In this document: in pieces, positions 17,270-27,120 of the stretch
How positions within the stretch are numbered: position 1 is the stretch's first letter
How the letters are laid out: each line of letters begins with the position of its first letter
NCBI GenBank assembly: GCA_012270865.1
Contig: JAAXHL010000061.1
Span: 31,561-95,560 of the forward strand
DNA from: Candidatus Poribacteria bacterium
GTDB lineage: Bacteria > Poribacteria > WGA-4E > WGA-3G
Direction of reading: 5' to 3'
Length of the DNA stretch: 64,000 bases
Made by a program: the position numbers and the translations under genes
The notes under the pieces: generated by a model
Seen by the model: only the letters and a program-made list of their open reading frames with translations
What the model was told of the DNA's origin: nothing
Databases searched by the model: none

Positions 17270-17287
17270 ACCTCATGTAAGGAAATG

Positions 17288-17809
17288 ATGGAATACAAAA
17301 AACAGAACGGAAATAACTTCGCGGAACCAGGACAAAACGGTAACCCTCTCGAAGAAGAATGGACACTCTCAGAGGAAGCCGCACTTCTTATCCGCATCGT
17401 TTTTGAGGAAGGCAGTGAGGAGGGCGGATTTAAAGACATCTTGATGAACTATCCGCATCACGCAGCCTACTGCTTCGCAGCTATCACCCGTCTCGCCGAC
17501 ACAACCGCAGAAGTCTCACACTTCGCACGACGGGTAGGGATGTGGCTCTGGATAGAAGTATTTTCTTTTCAAATAGAGGAACCCCTGAGCATCAGAAAAC
17601 TCGCCAAACACTTTGATACCAATGCCAAAACCATTCTAAACGCAATCGATGAACTCGTAAAAATACGGGACTTTGATATAGAATGGCACGAGAAAAATAA
17701 GATTAAACTCATCCCTCGCATGTCCGAAGAAACCGTACACAATTTTGCTGAAAAAGTCTTGAGTGGCATAGAAGCCGGACGAAAAGAGCAGGAAGGAGTA
17801 GAACCGTAA
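17288..17809 (+). CDS. Helix-turn-helix-containing protein of unknown function
   Basis: A 173-residue acidic protein. Residues about 100-135 (LSIRKLAKHFDTNAKTILNA) read as a winged-helix DNA-binding motif with the common S-x-x-x-L-A-x-x-x pattern. The rest is helical. Two adjacent ATG codons exist at 17285 and 17288; the second is preferred because AAGGA then lies at a workable distance. The stop is one base before the folA start, so translation is coupled. It could regulate the dut-thyA-folA cluster, but nothing in the sequence proves it. Confidence 0.7.
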   Translation: MEYKKQNGNNFAEPGQNGNPLEEEWTLSEEAALLIRIVFEEGSEEGGFKDILMNYPHHAAYCFAAITRLADTTAEVSHFARRVGMWLWIEVFSFQIEEPLSIRKLAKHFDTNAKTILNAIDELVKIRDFDIEWHEKNKIKLIPRMSEETVHNFAEKVLSGIEAGRKEQEGVEP

Positions 17810-17810
17810 A

Positions 17811-18305
17811 ATGCTGATCTCAATGATCGCTGCGATGGATAAAAACAGACTTATCGGCAACGGTCCAGACATCCCGTGGCAGATGCCTGCCGACCAGCGA
17901 CATTTCCGAAATATAACACTCGGTAAACCTGTCGTTATGGGACGTAAGACTTTCGAGACCCTCAAAAATCCTTTACCAAAACGGCTCAATATTATCCTCA
18001 CACGAAATACAGATTACAAGGCACCGGAAGGCTGTATTGTTGCACACACAGTAGACGATATTATTAAACATTGCAAAGAATTAGAAACAGAAGAACTTAT
18101 GATATGTGGCGGCGCACCGGTCTACCAAGCGTTTCTTCCGCACGCAGATCGGCTCTACCTGACACAGATTCATGCTACGTTTGAAGGGGATGTCCATTTC
18201 CCAGAATTTGACACTGCAGCCTGGCAAGAAGTAAAACGGATTGATAATGAACCCGACGAGAAAAACCCGCATCCATACAGTTTCCTGTTTTTAGAAAGAA
18301 GATAG
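17811..18305 (+). CDS. folA: Dihydrofolate reductase
   Basis: DHFR regenerates tetrahydrofolate from the dihydrofolate made by ThyA. The 164-residue product shows the family order: ISMIAAMDKNRLIGNG, then DIPWQMPADQRHFR with the catalytic acid in PADQ, the NADPH-binding VVMGRKTFE, ICGGAPVYQAFL, and LTQIHATFEGDVHFP with the conserved Thr. Length matches the usual 160-170 residues. ATG at 17811 follows the stop of the helix-turn-helix gene by one base. Confidence 0.96.
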   Translation: MLISMIAAMDKNRLIGNGPDIPWQMPADQRHFRNITLGKPVVMGRKTFETLKNPLPKRLNIILTRNTDYKAPEGCIVAHTVDDIIKHCKELETEELMICGGAPVYQAFLPHADRLYLTQIHATFEGDVHFPEFDTAAWQEVKRIDNEPDEKNPHPYSFLFLERR

Positions 18306-18319
18306 AGAGGAAAATAGCC

Positions 18320-18952
18320 GTGATTAACCTGTGTATGCTCTCTGGCTCCTTTGAATATGATTCGGAAATATCTTTAAAGGCGTTCAAAGCATTTGCTGAA
18401 AAACACTATCCAATCAAAACCGATCTCATCATCTACAATTCAGAGGACGACGATCCATCTCTGGCAGCGTTGGATGACGCAGATGCCTTGTTGGTTTTTA
18501 CGCGCCGCCTCAATACCGAGGGTGCATCCCTGAAGCGATTTCAAGACTATTGTGAACAAGGCAGACCGCTTGTCGGTGTTCGGACAGCCAGCCACGCGTA
18601 TCAAAATTGGTTGGCATTCGATAAAGAGGTGCTCGGTGGCGACTATCAAGGACATTACGGTCACGGACCGATGACTCGTGTAGAAATAGTTGAGGCGGAA
18701 CACCCGATTCTTAAGGGTATCCCCGCGTTTGACTGTTATGGAAGTCTTTACAAAAACCCGTCACTTCGTGAGGATACATCCCTACTGCTGGTCGGACACA
18801 CAGATGAACATTCAGAACCGGTCGCGTGGACACGCTTGCATAACGGCGGTCGCGTCTGTTATACTTCATTGGGACACCAACAGGACTTTGAAGTGGACCC
18901 CTTTCTGCAATTTCTCGCGCAAAGTATTTTATGGGTATCGGAACAGATATAG
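18320..18952 (+). CDS. ThuA-like protein
   Basis: A 210-residue cytosolic protein of the ThuA group, which has a class-I glutamine-amidotransferase-like fold and is linked to trehalose and other sugar metabolism. Visible marks are LVGVRTASHAYQNW, the GGDYQGHYGHGP segment and the C-terminal RVCYTSLGHQQDF, all common in this family. GTG at 18320 is preceded by AGAGAGG; the gene follows folA by 14 bases. No signal peptide, unlike the exported ThuA-like protein at 46546. The natural substrate is unknown. Confidence 0.85.
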   Translation: MINLCMLSGSFEYDSEISLKAFKAFAEKHYPIKTDLIIYNSEDDDPSLAALDDADALLVFTRRLNTEGASLKRFQDYCEQGRPLVGVRTASHAYQNWLAFDKEVLGGDYQGHYGHGPMTRVEIVEAEHPILKGIPAFDCYGSLYKNPSLREDTSLLLVGHTDEHSEPVAWTRLHNGGRVCYTSLGHQQDFEVDPFLQFLAQSILWVSEQI

Positions 18953-18970
18953 ATACATTATATAGTTCCC

Positions 18971-19197
18971 GTAGGTTGGGTTGAGCGATAAAGCAGTATG
19001 TGCATTTCACTATACACAGCGTTGCGTTCTTCAATGAACCGTTGGGGTAGATAGGTGTAGCGCGAAACCCGACATCCCCAAACCGTATCATGATGCGTTG
19101 GGTTTCACTCGGTTTTGGTGATTTCAGGTTTCTCGGTTACTTGAAAACTCTGTGCTACGTGCGATTTTTTAGTAGGTTTCCGTTCAACCCAACCTAC
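18971..19197. repeat. 227-bp MITE-like element, copy 1
   Basis: Begins GTAGGTTGGGTTGAGCG and ends TTCAACCCAACCTAC, a perfect 14-base terminal inverted repeat (GTAGGTTGGGTTGA). A second copy of exactly the same length is at 54021-54247, and both share the internal right-half string GTTGGGTTTCACTCGG. No gene inside. It separates the ThuA-like gene from the deacetylase gene. Confidence 0.8.
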
Positions 19198-19270
19198 AGG
19201 ACGCTTCAATTTTTATTTTCAAACTCACGTTAATTCCGAAAATTTAACTAAAAAAGGCACGTTTGGAGCG

Positions 19271-20533
19271 ATGGAAACACTTACGATAGTGAATGGCGAT
19301 ATCTATACCCCGACACATTTCGGACAAGGGAATATCGTTATTCAAAATGACACAATTTCAGAAATAACGACAGAGACGCAGGATCAACCGTCAGGACAGG
19401 TTATCGATGCCGCTGATTGTCTTGTGATTCCCGGATTAATTGATGGCTTGATACACGGTGGCGGCGGCTGCGATACGATGACAGGTGAAGTCGAAGACAT
19501 CGCGACTATCGCGCGTGCACATGCTCGCAGCGGTGTCACTTCGTTAGTGTTAGGCATCTCGTCGGGGAGCATGGCACAAATTAACGGTGCTTTAACGGCG
19601 ATTGCACACGTCGTCGATGAACCTGTAGCAGACGGTTCACGGATTTTAGGGTCCTATGTTGAGGGGAAATTCGGGAGTCTTGCGAAAAACGGCGCACAGA
19701 ATGCGAAGTATATTACGCCACCGAACTTTGAAGAATTCCACGCCATGTGGGCAGCCTCTGACGGGACCTTAAAAGTGATCTCTGTTGCCCCAGAAAACGA
19801 TACGAACTTCCAGTTCATCAAGCACCTTACGACCTACAAGACTGATGCTTACAACGACATCGTCATCGCGATGGGACACACCAACGCCACATATCAAGAA
19901 GCGATGGCAGCCATTGATGCTGGTATAACACGCGCGACACATGCTTACAACGGTATGAGCGGAATGCATCATCGCGAACTCGGGGCAATTGAAGCCGTAC
20001 TCTCCCATCCCAATATCCATGCCGAACTCATTGTTGACGAACATCATGTCCATCCTTTTTGGGGTAACCACCTCATTCAACAGAAAGGCGTTCAGGCGGT
20101 CGGTTTAATTACGGATTGTACAGAGTTGGCAGGTGTTCCGGCAGAAGTCTGGCAGGCATCAGCGACATACATTCCAGAACTCGACGCTTACCGTCTTAAT
20201 GAAGGTGCGATTTCCGAGAACGACACCGCTTTTGAAGCCGGTAGCACGGAGAAATACGTCCGCGACGGCGCAATGTGGCTTGATGTCGGCGAACCGACGG
20301 AACGTCTCGCGGGTGCGACGATTACGCTCATGGAGGGTGTCCGAAACGTGGTCAATTGGGGAAATTCGCTGAGTGACGCGTTAACAATGGCGACGTTAAC
20401 ACCTGCTGAAAATTTAGGTGTCGCTGCGTCCGTCGGGTCACTTGCAGCGGGTAAGATGGCAGATATTGTGATTGTTGATGCGAATTTGAGCGTCCAGACG
20501 GTTATTTTAGGCGGAAAAATGTTAAAAAACTAA
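19271..20533 (+). CDS. nagA: N-acetylglucosamine-6-phosphate deacetylase-like amidohydrolase
   Basis: A 420-residue amidohydrolase-superfamily protein close to NagA, which deacetylates GlcNAc-6-phosphate on the way to glycolysis. Seen: PGLIDGLIHGGGGCDTM at the first metal region, EGKFGSLAKNGAQNAKYI, the GHTNATY and THAYNGMSGMHHRELG histidine segments, LITDCTELAG with the catalytic Asp, and the C-terminal GSLAAGKMADIVI. The usual HxH pair of the first motif is reduced to a single His, and the usual EGPF is EGKF, so substrate or metal use may differ from the classic enzyme. ATG at 19271 follows GGAGCG. No nagB or transporter is adjacent. Confidence 0.82.
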   Translation: METLTIVNGDIYTPTHFGQGNIVIQNDTISEITTETQDQPSGQVIDAADCLVIPGLIDGLIHGGGGCDTMTGEVEDIATIARAHARSGVTSLVLGISSGSMAQINGALTAIAHVVDEPVADGSRILGSYVEGKFGSLAKNGAQNAKYITPPNFEEFHAMWAASDGTLKVISVAPENDTNFQFIKHLTTYKTDAYNDIVIAMGHTNATYQEAMAAIDAGITRATHAYNGMSGMHHRELGAIEAVLSHPNIHAELIVDEHHVHPFWGNHLIQQKGVQAVGLITDCTELAGVPAEVWQASATYIPELDAYRLNEGAISENDTAFEAGSTEKYVRDGAMWLDVGEPTERLAGATITLMEGVRNVVNWGNSLSDALTMATLTPAENLGVAASVGSLAAGKMADIVIVDANLSVQTVILGGKMLKN

Positions 20534-20581
20534 GAAATTAAGAAAATTTTGGTATTTTTTTGCGTTTTTCTGAAATAAAAT

Positions 20582-20610
20582 TTGACAAACCGACTTTCGG
20601 AGTGTATAAT
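20582..20610 (+). promoter_or_regulatory. Consensus sigma-70 promoter of the str operon
   Basis: A perfect TTGACA (20582-20587), a 17-base spacer and a perfect TATAAT (20605-20610). Transcription would begin near 20617 and make a leader of about 180 bases before rpsL, consistent with a strongly expressed ribosomal operon. Confidence 0.9.
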
Positions 20611-20721
20611 ATTTACTTTGGAAACCCTATTAAATCTTTTTCAGAGAAAGGGGCGACTATTGGAAAACATTCTAACGTTGTATTGACATCTTACGTTAAT
20701 GTGTTCTGCTAAAGTTGTAAT

Positions 20722-20755
20722 GCCCCGCGCGGGCTTTTTTTAATGTCGAAAGCCC
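20722..20755 (+). promoter_or_regulatory. Terminator-like hairpin in the rpsL leader (possible attenuator)
   Basis: GCCC (20722-20725) pairs with GGGC (20731-20734) and is followed by seven T residues (20735-20741), an intrinsic-terminator pattern inside the leader. The same GGGCTTT can instead pair with AAAGCCC (20749-20755), and GGGGC at 20650-20654 is complementary to GCCCC at 20722-20726. Mutually exclusive structures like these suggest attenuation or the 3' end of a small leader RNA. Confidence 0.5.
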
Positions 20756-20795
20756 TTAGATACAGAAAACAGAGATTTTACCCCGGAGGTATGGA

Positions 20796-21167
20796 ATGCC
20801 AACGATTAATCAGTTAATAAAAAAGCCTCGCAAGAGATCCCGGAAGAAAACGAAATCACCGGTTCTGGAACAGTGTCCGCAGCGGCGTGGTATCTGTCTA
20901 CAGGTGAAAACGATTACACCGAAAAAGCCGAATTCGGCACTGCGTAAAGTGGCGCGTGTGCGTTTCACGACAGGTTACGAAGCGACGTGTTACATTCCGG
21001 GGATAGATCACAATCTTCAAGAACACTCGGTCGTTTTGGTTCGTGGCGGTAGAGTGAAGGACCTCTCGAACGTGCGTTATCATATTGTTCGCGGTCAGTT
21101 GGATACAGCAGGTGTTGAGAATCGCCGTCAAGGACGCTCAAAGTATGGGGCGCGCAAACCTGAATAA
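20796..21167 (+). CDS. rpsL: 30S ribosomal protein uS12
   Basis: S12 shapes the decoding centre. The 123-residue product has the family start MPTINQLI, the loop [17 protein letters not shown] with the streptomycin-site lysines K43/K44, and the C-terminal [13 protein letters not shown]. The second decoding loop reads [13 protein letters not shown]: the nearly universal Pro-Gly after KDL is Ser91-Asn92. ATG at 20796 follows GGAGG. It is first in the str operon. Confidence 0.98.
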   Translation: MPTINQLIKKPRKRSRKKTKSPVLEQCPQRRGICLQVKTITPKKPNSALRKVARVRFTTGYEATCYIPGIDHNLQEHSVVLVRGGRVKDLSNVRYHIVRGQLDTAGVENRRQGRSKYGARKPE

Positions 21168-21184
21168 TTAGGGAGGGACATCGG

Positions 21185-21655
21185 ATGCCGAGGCGTGGAA
21201 ATATCAATAAACGGGATGTCAATCCTGATTCAACTTATAATAGTAAATTGGTATCAAAGTTTATCAACAACCTCATGTTAGATGGCAAGAAAAGTACTGC
21301 ACAATCCATCCTCTATGAGAGTTTCAAGATCATTGAAGACCAGACGAGTGAAGACGGTTTTTCCGTGTTCCGTCAAGCCATTAACAATGTGAAACCGGTA
21401 CTGGAAATTCGTCCTCGACGCGTCGGTAGCCAGACCTACCAGGTTCCGGTTGATGTTAAGGCTGAACGGAAACAACGTTTGGCTTTCACGTGGATTATCC
21501 AATCCGCCCGCGCACGTGGTGAAAAACGCATGGCAGAACGCCTTGCGGGTGAAATACTTGAAGCGTCGCGGAACGAGGGTGGCGCGATCCGTAGAAAACA
21601 GGAACAGCATCGAATGGCAGAAGCCAACCGTGCTTTTGCGCATTATCGATGGTAA
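21185..21655 (+). CDS. rpsG: 30S ribosomal protein uS7
   Basis: S7 nucleates assembly of the 30S head and binds the 3' domain of 16S rRNA. The 156-residue product has the typical start MPRRGNINKRDVNPD, the segment VLEIRPRRVGSQTYQVPVDV, RARGEKRMAERLAGEI, and the end RMAEANRAFAHYRW. ATG at 21185 follows GGAGGGACATCGG. It lies between rpsL (17-base gap) and fusA. Confidence 0.98.
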   Translation: MPRRGNINKRDVNPDSTYNSKLVSKFINNLMLDGKKSTAQSILYESFKIIEDQTSEDGFSVFRQAINNVKPVLEIRPRRVGSQTYQVPVDVKAERKQRLAFTWIIQSARARGEKRMAERLAGEILEASRNEGGAIRRKQEQHRMAEANRAFAHYRW

Positions 21656-21712
21656 AAGTTTAGGTGCGGTTACTGCCGAAATATACACAAAGTAAAAAGG
21701 AGTCGTTCAATC

Positions 21713-23836
21713 GTGGCAGATACGAAAAATAGCATCCCACAACGCTTAGAACTGCCCCACATGCGAAATATCGGTATCATGGCACACATTGATGCCGGAA
21801 AAACTACTGTAACTGAACGTATTTTGTATTATACCGGTAGACTCTATCGAATCGGTGACGTTGACGACGGGACGACTGCTATGGACTGGATGGTTCAAGA
21901 GCAGGAACGCGGTATCACGATTACGAGTGCTGCGACGACTTGTCACTGGAAAAAACACCATATAAATATCATTGATACGCCGGGGCATATTGATTTCACC
22001 GTTGAAGTTGAACGTTCACTTCGCGTGCTTGATGGCGCGGTCGCCGTTTTCTGCGCAGTCGGCGGTGTCGAACCGCAATCTGAAACCGTTTGGCGACAAG
22101 CAGACAAATACACCATCCCTCGCATCGCGTTCGTTAATAAAATGGACAGAACCGGTGCCGACTTCTTCCGTACCGTCGAAATGATGCAAGAGCGACTCGG
22201 TGCCAACGCTGTCCCCGTACAACTTCCTATCGGTTCAGCAGAACAATTCACAGGCATCGTAGACCTCATTTCTATGAAAGGTCAAATCTGGGATGTCGAT
22301 AAAGATGCTGGTGGTGACGGGACCGTTATCCAAGAGACAGATATTCCTGAAGAAATACAGGATATGGCACTCGAATACCGTGAGCAGATGTTAGAGGCGA
22401 TCGCCGATTGCGACGAAGGTCTCATGCTTAAATACTTAGACGGTATCGAAATCTCGCCAGAAGAAATTAAAACAGGCATCCGTAACGCTGTGGTCGCCGG
22501 TAAAATTGTTCCTGTTCTTTGCGGCACGGCTCTGAAGAACAAAGGTGTGCAACCGCTGTTAGATGGGATTGTCTCCTACCTACCAGCACCGACAGATGTA
22601 CCGCCGATCGTTGGATCAGACCCGAAAACGGAGAAAGAGGTAACACGTCATCCGAATGAGAATGAACCGTTCTGTGCGTTGGCATTCAAGATTATGACGG
22701 ACCCACACGTCGGTAAACTCACCTATCTACGGGTCTACTCCGGTGTACTGAAAAAAGGCGATACTGTCTATAACACGCAAACGAGAAAACACGAACGGAT
22801 CGGTCGCTTGATGCAGATGCACGCCAACAAACGCGAAGAGATACAAGCCGTTTATGCTGGCGATATTGCCGCTGCAATCGGCTTGAAAAATCTTTCAACC
22901 GGAGATACATTGTGTGATCCGAAGGCACATATCACTTTGGAGACTATGGTGTTCCCGCTTCCTGTCATGTCGATCGCAGTTGAACCTCGCACACAGTCCG
23001 ATATTGATAAACTTAACCTCGCTCTCTCTAAACTCGCTGAAGAAGACCCGACCTTTAAAGTACATCAAGACCCCGATACTGGGCAAACTTTACTATCAGG
23101 TATGGGTGAACTTCACCTCGAGATTATCGTTGATCGACTCGTCCGCGAGTTTAACGTCTCAGCGAATGTAGGTAACCCAGAAGTTGCCTATCGGGAAACG
23201 GTCAGTAAACCTGTTAAGGCGGAAGAGCGATTTGTACGTCAATCGGGGGGTAGAGGTCAATTTGGTCATGTCGTCATTGAAGTTGAGCCACTTGAAAAAG
23301 GGAGTGGTTTTGAGTTCATCGATGCAGTCAAAGGTGGCGTAGTCCCGCAAGAATACATCCCAGCGGTGAAAAAAGGCATTGAAAACGCGATGAATGTTGG
23401 TGTTCTTGCTGGTTATCCAGTCGTTGATGTCTCGGTGAAGCTCATTGACGGTTCATACCACGCAGTGGATTCATCAGAAATGGCGTTCTCTATTGCGGGT
23501 TCAATGGCGTTTAAAGATGCATTGAAACGTGGTACGCCAAAACTTCTCGAACCGATTATGAAAGTTGAGGTGATCGTCCCGGACGAGTACCTCGGTAAAG
23601 TTATTGGCGATTTGAATGCGCGTCGTGCACAGATACGTGAGACAGAAATGCAGGCGAAATCCCGCATTCAGGTTATTCGGGTTGATGTCCCGCTCTCAGA
23701 AATGTTCGGGTACGTCAAAACTCTTAGGTCACTTACACAAGGTAGAGCAAACTACTCTATGGAGTTTGCACACTATAACGAAGTCCCTACCAGCGTGATG
23801 GAGGACATCGTTTCATCAACGAATCGTAACTCGTAA
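21713..23836 (+). CDS. fusA: Elongation factor G
   Basis: EF-G is the translocation GTPase. The 707-residue product carries G1 AHIDAGKTT, the switch [13 protein letters not shown]3 DTPGHIDF and G4 NKMD near the N-terminus, followed by domains II to V with the usual [10 protein letters not shown] and GRGQFGHV segments. Length is standard for the family (about 690-710). The start is GTG at 21713 with AAGGAG upstream. Third gene of the str operon; no fusA paralogue is in the window. Confidence 0.98.
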   Translation: MADTKNSIPQRLELPHMRNIGIMAHIDAGKTTVTERILYYTGRLYRIGDVDDGTTAMDWMVQEQERGITITSAATTCHWKKHHINIIDTPGHIDFTVEVERSLRVLDGAVAVFCAVGGVEPQSETVWRQADKYTIPRIAFVNKMDRTGADFFRTVEMMQERLGANAVPVQLPIGSAEQFTGIVDLISMKGQIWDVDKDAGGDGTVIQETDIPEEIQDMALEYREQMLEAIADCDEGLMLKYLDGIEISPEEIKTGIRNAVVAGKIVPVLCGTALKNKGVQPLLDGIVSYLPAPTDVPPIVGSDPKTEKEVTRHPNENEPFCALAFKIMTDPHVGKLTYLRVYSGVLKKGDTVYNTQTRKHERIGRLMQMHANKREEIQAVYAGDIAAAIGLKNLSTGDTLCDPKAHITLETMVFPLPVMSIAVEPRTQSDIDKLNLALSKLAEEDPTFKVHQDPDTGQTLLSGMGELHLEIIVDRLVREFNVSANVGNPEVAYRETVSKPVKAEERFVRQSGGRGQFGHVVIEVEPLEKGSGFEFIDAVKGGVVPQEYIPAVKKGIENAMNVGVLAGYPVVDVSVKLIDGSYHAVDSSEMAFSIAGSMAFKDALKRGTPKLLEPIMKVEVIVPDEYLGKVIGDLNARRAQIRETEMQAKSRIQVIRVDVPLSEMFGYVKTLRSLTQGRANYSMEFAHYNEVPTSVMEDIVSSTNRNS

Positions 23837-23923
23837 TTGTTAAGTTAAAGAGTTGTGGAGTGTCCGAACTGTGGGAGTTTAGCATTTCTCATAAGCGGAC
23901 ATAAGATTTGGTTAAACGGCGAA

Positions 23924-23945
23924 CCTCAACGCTAAACCGTTGAGG
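23924..23945 (+). other. Hairpin between fusA and tuf
   Basis: CCTCAACG (23924-23931) and CGTTGAGG (23938-23945) form a perfect 8-bp stem with a 6-base loop in the 195-base fusA-tuf gap. No T-run follows, so it is more likely an RNA processing or stability element than a terminator. Confidence 0.45.
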
Positions 23946-24031
23946 CACCCTATAGAAACCGGAAGGCACAAGTTGGTAGAACCGTGCTTATACTCCGGAA
24001 AAAATAAATTTTTAGTGGAGTTGGGATAAAA

Positions 24032-25231
24032 ATGGCTAAGCAAACGTTTGAAAGGACTAAGCCACACGTTAATATCGGGACGATCGGGCACGTTGACCAC
24101 GGTAAGACAACGCTAACAGCGGCAATTACCATGGTGCTCTCTAAACTTGCCGATGCAGATTACGTCCAAAACTACGAAGACATTGACAAGGCACCTGAAG
24201 AAAAAGAGCGTGGTATTACGATCAATACTGCACACGTAGAGTATGAAACCGAAAATCGGCACTATGCACACGTCGATTGTCCAGGGCACGCTGACTATAT
24301 CAAGAACATGATTACCGGCGCAGCACAGATGGACGGCGCGATTCTCGTCGTATCTGCTGCTGATGGTCCGATGCCACAGACGCGTGAACACGTACTCCTC
24401 GCACGGCAGGTGAATGTACCATCTCTGGTTGTCTATCTCAATAAAGCCGACATGGTTGATGATGAAGAATTGCTTGAACTCGTTGAACTCGAAGTCCGCG
24501 AATTGCTCAGCGATTATGAGTTCCCGGGTGACGATATTCCGATTGTCATAGGCTCCGCCCTTGAAGCGATGGAAGCTGACGGAGACCCGGAAAGCGAAGC
24601 ATGTCAGTCGATTATTGAGTTGATGGAGGCTGTTGATAGTTTCATCCCGGAACCTGTCCGTGACACAGAAAAACCGTTCCTGATGTCTATTGAAGACACT
24701 TTCACCATCAGTGGTCGTGGTACCGTTGCTACCGGTCGCGTTGAACGCGGTGTCATCCAGATCGGCGACCCCGTTGAGATCGTTGGACTCCGTGAAACGC
24801 AAAACAGCGTTATCACAGGGGTCGAAATGTTCCATAAGAACCTTGACGAAGGGCGCGCAGGCGACAACCTCGGTGCATTGCTTCGTGGTGTTGAACGCGA
24901 TGACGTTGAACGTGGACAAGTTTTGGCGGTCCCAAATAGTGTCACACCGCATACGAAATTTGAAGCCGAAGCGTACATTCTGACCAAAGAGGAAGGTGGA
25001 CGCTGGAATCCATTCTTTACCGGATATAGACCGCAGTTCTATTTCCGAACAACCGATGTAACCGGTAAGATGGACCTCCCAGAAGGCATCGAAATGATTA
25101 TGCCCGGCGACAATGCACAGATTACCGTCGAATTGTCAAAACCGATCGCAATGGAAGAGCAACTCCGATTTGCTATCCGCGAAGGTGGACAAACTATCGG
25201 TGCCGGCGTTGTTTCCAAAATCCTTGAATAA
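24032..25231 (+). CDS. tuf: Elongation factor Tu
   Basis: EF-Tu brings aminoacyl-tRNA to the ribosome. The 399-residue product has GHVDHGKTT (G1), the effector loop [16 protein letters not shown] (G3), NKADM (G4) and the domain II signature [13 protein letters not shown]. Length is standard. ATG at 24032 follows GGAGTTGGGATAAAA. It closes the str operon and is followed at once by a strong terminator. Confidence 0.98.
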   Translation: MAKQTFERTKPHVNIGTIGHVDHGKTTLTAAITMVLSKLADADYVQNYEDIDKAPEEKERGITINTAHVEYETENRHYAHVDCPGHADYIKNMITGAAQMDGAILVVSAADGPMPQTREHVLLARQVNVPSLVVYLNKADMVDDEELLELVELEVRELLSDYEFPGDDIPIVIGSALEAMEADGDPESEACQSIIELMEAVDSFIPEPVRDTEKPFLMSIEDTFTISGRGTVATGRVERGVIQIGDPVEIVGLRETQNSVITGVEMFHKNLDEGRAGDNLGALLRGVERDDVERGQVLAVPNSVTPHTKFEAEAYILTKEEGGRWNPFFTGYRPQFYFRTTDVTGKMDLPEGIEMIMPGDNAQITVELSKPIAMEEQLRFAIREGGQTIGAGVVSKILE

Positions 25232-25238
25232 GAGATTC

Positions 25239-25264
25239 GGCGGAGCGTAAGCTCCGCCTTTATA
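25239..25264 (+). terminator. Terminator of the str operon
   Basis: GGCGGAGC (25239-25246), loop GTAA, GCTCCGCC (25251-25258) and then TTTATA. A perfect 8-bp GC-rich stem directly after tuf. I recognise no promoter between it and rpsJ, so read-through may feed the S10 operon. Confidence 0.85.
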
Positions 25265-25354
25265 TTATATAAGAACACCAAAACAGAGGCGTTTGGGCAT
25301 CCTTGAAGATGTCAACCAACGATGCCACTCGTTTGGTGAGGGCGATATGAAAAG

Positions 25355-25666
25355 ATGGACAATCAAAAAATTCGCATTCGACTCAAGGCATTTGACTACC
25401 GGTTGTTAGACCATTCGTCGAAGCAGATAGCAGATACGGCGAAAGGGACAGGTGCTGTCGTCTCAGGCCCGATTCCATTGCCGACGAAGAAGCACATCTA
25501 TACCGTTCAACGTTCAACATTTACCGACAAGAAATCCCGTGAACAATTTGAGATGCGGATTCATAAACGGTTGTTGGATATATTAGAAACGACACCTAAA
25601 ACGGTCGATGCGTTGATGCGTTTGGACCTACCTGCGGGTGTCGATGTTAAAATTACGCTATTGTAG
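25355..25666 (+). CDS. rpsJ: 30S ribosomal protein uS10
   Basis: S10 of the 30S head, also a NusE transcription antitermination factor. The 103-residue product has [15 protein letters not shown], the [17 protein letters not shown] loop and [12 protein letters not shown], all standard. ATG at 25355. First gene of the S10 operon; rplC follows after about 106 bases. Confidence 0.97.
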   Translation: MDNQKIRIRLKAFDYRLLDHSSKQIADTAKGTGAVVSGPIPLPTKKHIYTVQRSTFTDKKSREQFEMRIHKRLLDILETTPKTVDALMRLDLPAGVDVKITLL

Positions 25667-25772
25667 TCGGAGAGATGATTGTTCTCCACTCCGGTGGTTC
25701 GGAAGTCACGCGGTTCGTGTATATGTCAAAAACCCTCTGGTTTCTGAATCGTAAAGGAGGAGAGCGGAGAAA

Positions 25773-26414
25773 ATGGTTAATGGAATTATAGGCCGTAAAG
25801 TCGGCATGACACAAATTTTTGAAGATTCAGGAGAAGCGGTGCCTGTTACCGTTATTGAAGCAGGCCCGTGCCCAATCGTCCAACTCAAGACGCAAGAGAA
25901 AGATGGGTACCAAGCTGTTCAGTTGGGTTTCGGCGAACAGAAAGAGAATCGCATCAATAAACCCAAACGTGGGCATTTAGCGAAAGCCGGTGTTGAGTCA
26001 ACCTTTGTGCTTCGCGAGTTTCGTGTCCAGAGCCTTGATGATGTATCCGTCGGCAACGTCGTAGATGCGAGTGTTTTTTCGGAAGGTGAACTCGTTGATG
26101 TGACAGGGACTTCAAAGGGTCGTGGTTTCTCAGGGGTCGTAAGACGTTGGAATTTCGCTGGTGGTAAGAAGAGCCACGGTGGTGAACAGGACCTCCGTCG
26201 TCCCGGTTCCATCGGTGCAAGTGCGACACCGTCGCGCGTCTTTAAAGGCAAACGCATGGCAGGACGACACGGCGCGAAACGGCACACAGTTCAAAATCTG
26301 TCCGTAGTTCAAGCCGATCCCGAACGCAACTTGTTGGTCGTAAAAGGAGCAGTTCCTGGACCACCGAACGGGCTGCTTCTGATTCAAAGAGCAGCGAAAT
26401 CCTCGAAAGTATAG
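25773..26414 (+). CDS. rplC: 50S ribosomal protein uL3
   Basis: L3 helps start 50S assembly and reaches the peptidyl-transferase centre. The 213-residue product begins [12 protein letters not shown], has the long extension [37 protein letters not shown] with the gene-typical [11 protein letters not shown], and ends with the [13 protein letters not shown] segment. ATG at 25773 follows GGAGGAG. Confidence 0.97.
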   Translation: MVNGIIGRKVGMTQIFEDSGEAVPVTVIEAGPCPIVQLKTQEKDGYQAVQLGFGEQKENRINKPKRGHLAKAGVESTFVLREFRVQSLDDVSVGNVVDASVFSEGELVDVTGTSKGRGFSGVVRRWNFAGGKKSHGGEQDLRRPGSIGASATPSRVFKGKRMAGRHGAKRHTVQNLSVVQADPERNLLVVKGAVPGPPNGLLLIQRAAKSSKV

Positions 26415-26436
26415 ATAGGCAATCGTTATCGCGCGA

Positions 26437-27120
26437 ATGCCAAAACAATATGAGCATACAAATATGTCAACTTTAGACGTACACAACAAATCAGGAGAGG
26501 TACTTCACCAGAAGGAATTATCGGAGACATTCACCGATGTTGAGGTGAACGGTCCCGTCATTCACCAGTGTGTTGTTGCCTACCTTGCGAATCAACGCCA
26601 AGGCGACGCATCCACGAAGTCTCGTAGTGAAGTGAAAGGCAGTGGCAGGAAACTTTATCGCCAGAAGGGGACAGGTAGGGCGCGTGTCGGAGATGCCAAG
26701 GCACCAAATCGGGTTCACGGTGGTGTCGCGTTCGGTCCCAAACCGCGTAGTTATCGGCAGTACACACCGAAGAAAGTTCGGCGGCTCGGGATACATAGCG
26801 CATTGGCTGATAGGTTCCAGAATCAGCAGTGTCTGCTCATTGAAGATTTTACACTTGAGCGTCCCCGGACGAAAGATATAATCAACATTCTCAAGGCATT
26901 GAACGTTGATGGAAAGGTGTTGTTGGTCCTCGATGAACATAGTCCAAATATCCATCTTTCCGTGCGCAATATTCCGCAAGTTCATAGTTGTACATGGAAT
27001 ACGCTTAATGTTTATCAGATTATGTGGCATGATACATTGATAATCACGGAAAAAGCTGCGGAGAAACTCGAATCCAAGTTCGCGAGCACCGGTTCGGAAG
27101 CGGAAGGACAAGACTCATGA
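26437..27120 (+). CDS. rplD: 50S ribosomal protein uL4
   Basis: L4 lines the peptide exit tunnel; in enterobacteria it also represses the S10 operon. The 227-residue product has the tunnel loop KLYRQKGTGRARVGDAKAPN and GGVAFGPKPRSY. The start is uncertain: ATG at 26437 gives nine extra residues over ATG at 26464, and neither has a strong ribosome site. Its TGA overlaps the rplW start by 4 bases (ATGA). Confidence 0.95.
   Translation: MPKQYEHTNMSTLDVHNKSGEVLHQKELSETFTDVEVNGPVIHQCVVAYLANQRQGDASTKSRSEVKGSGRKLYRQKGTGRARVGDAKAPNRVHGGVAFGPKPRSYRQYTPKKVRRLGIHSALADRFQNQQCLLIEDFTLERPRTKDIINILKALNVDGKVLLVLDEHSPNIHLSVRNIPQVHSCTWNTLNVYQIMWHDTLIITEKAAEKLESKFASTGSEAEGQDS

Noticed and set aside
20683..20715. 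Second promoter in the rpsL leader (TTGACA at 20683-20688)
   Set aside because: No acceptable -10 box occurs 16-18 bases downstream; the consensus promoter at 20582 explains expression.
24113..24952. 279-codon antisense frame over tuf
   Set aside because: It mirrors the codon bias of tuf on the opposite strand; the sense gene is certain.
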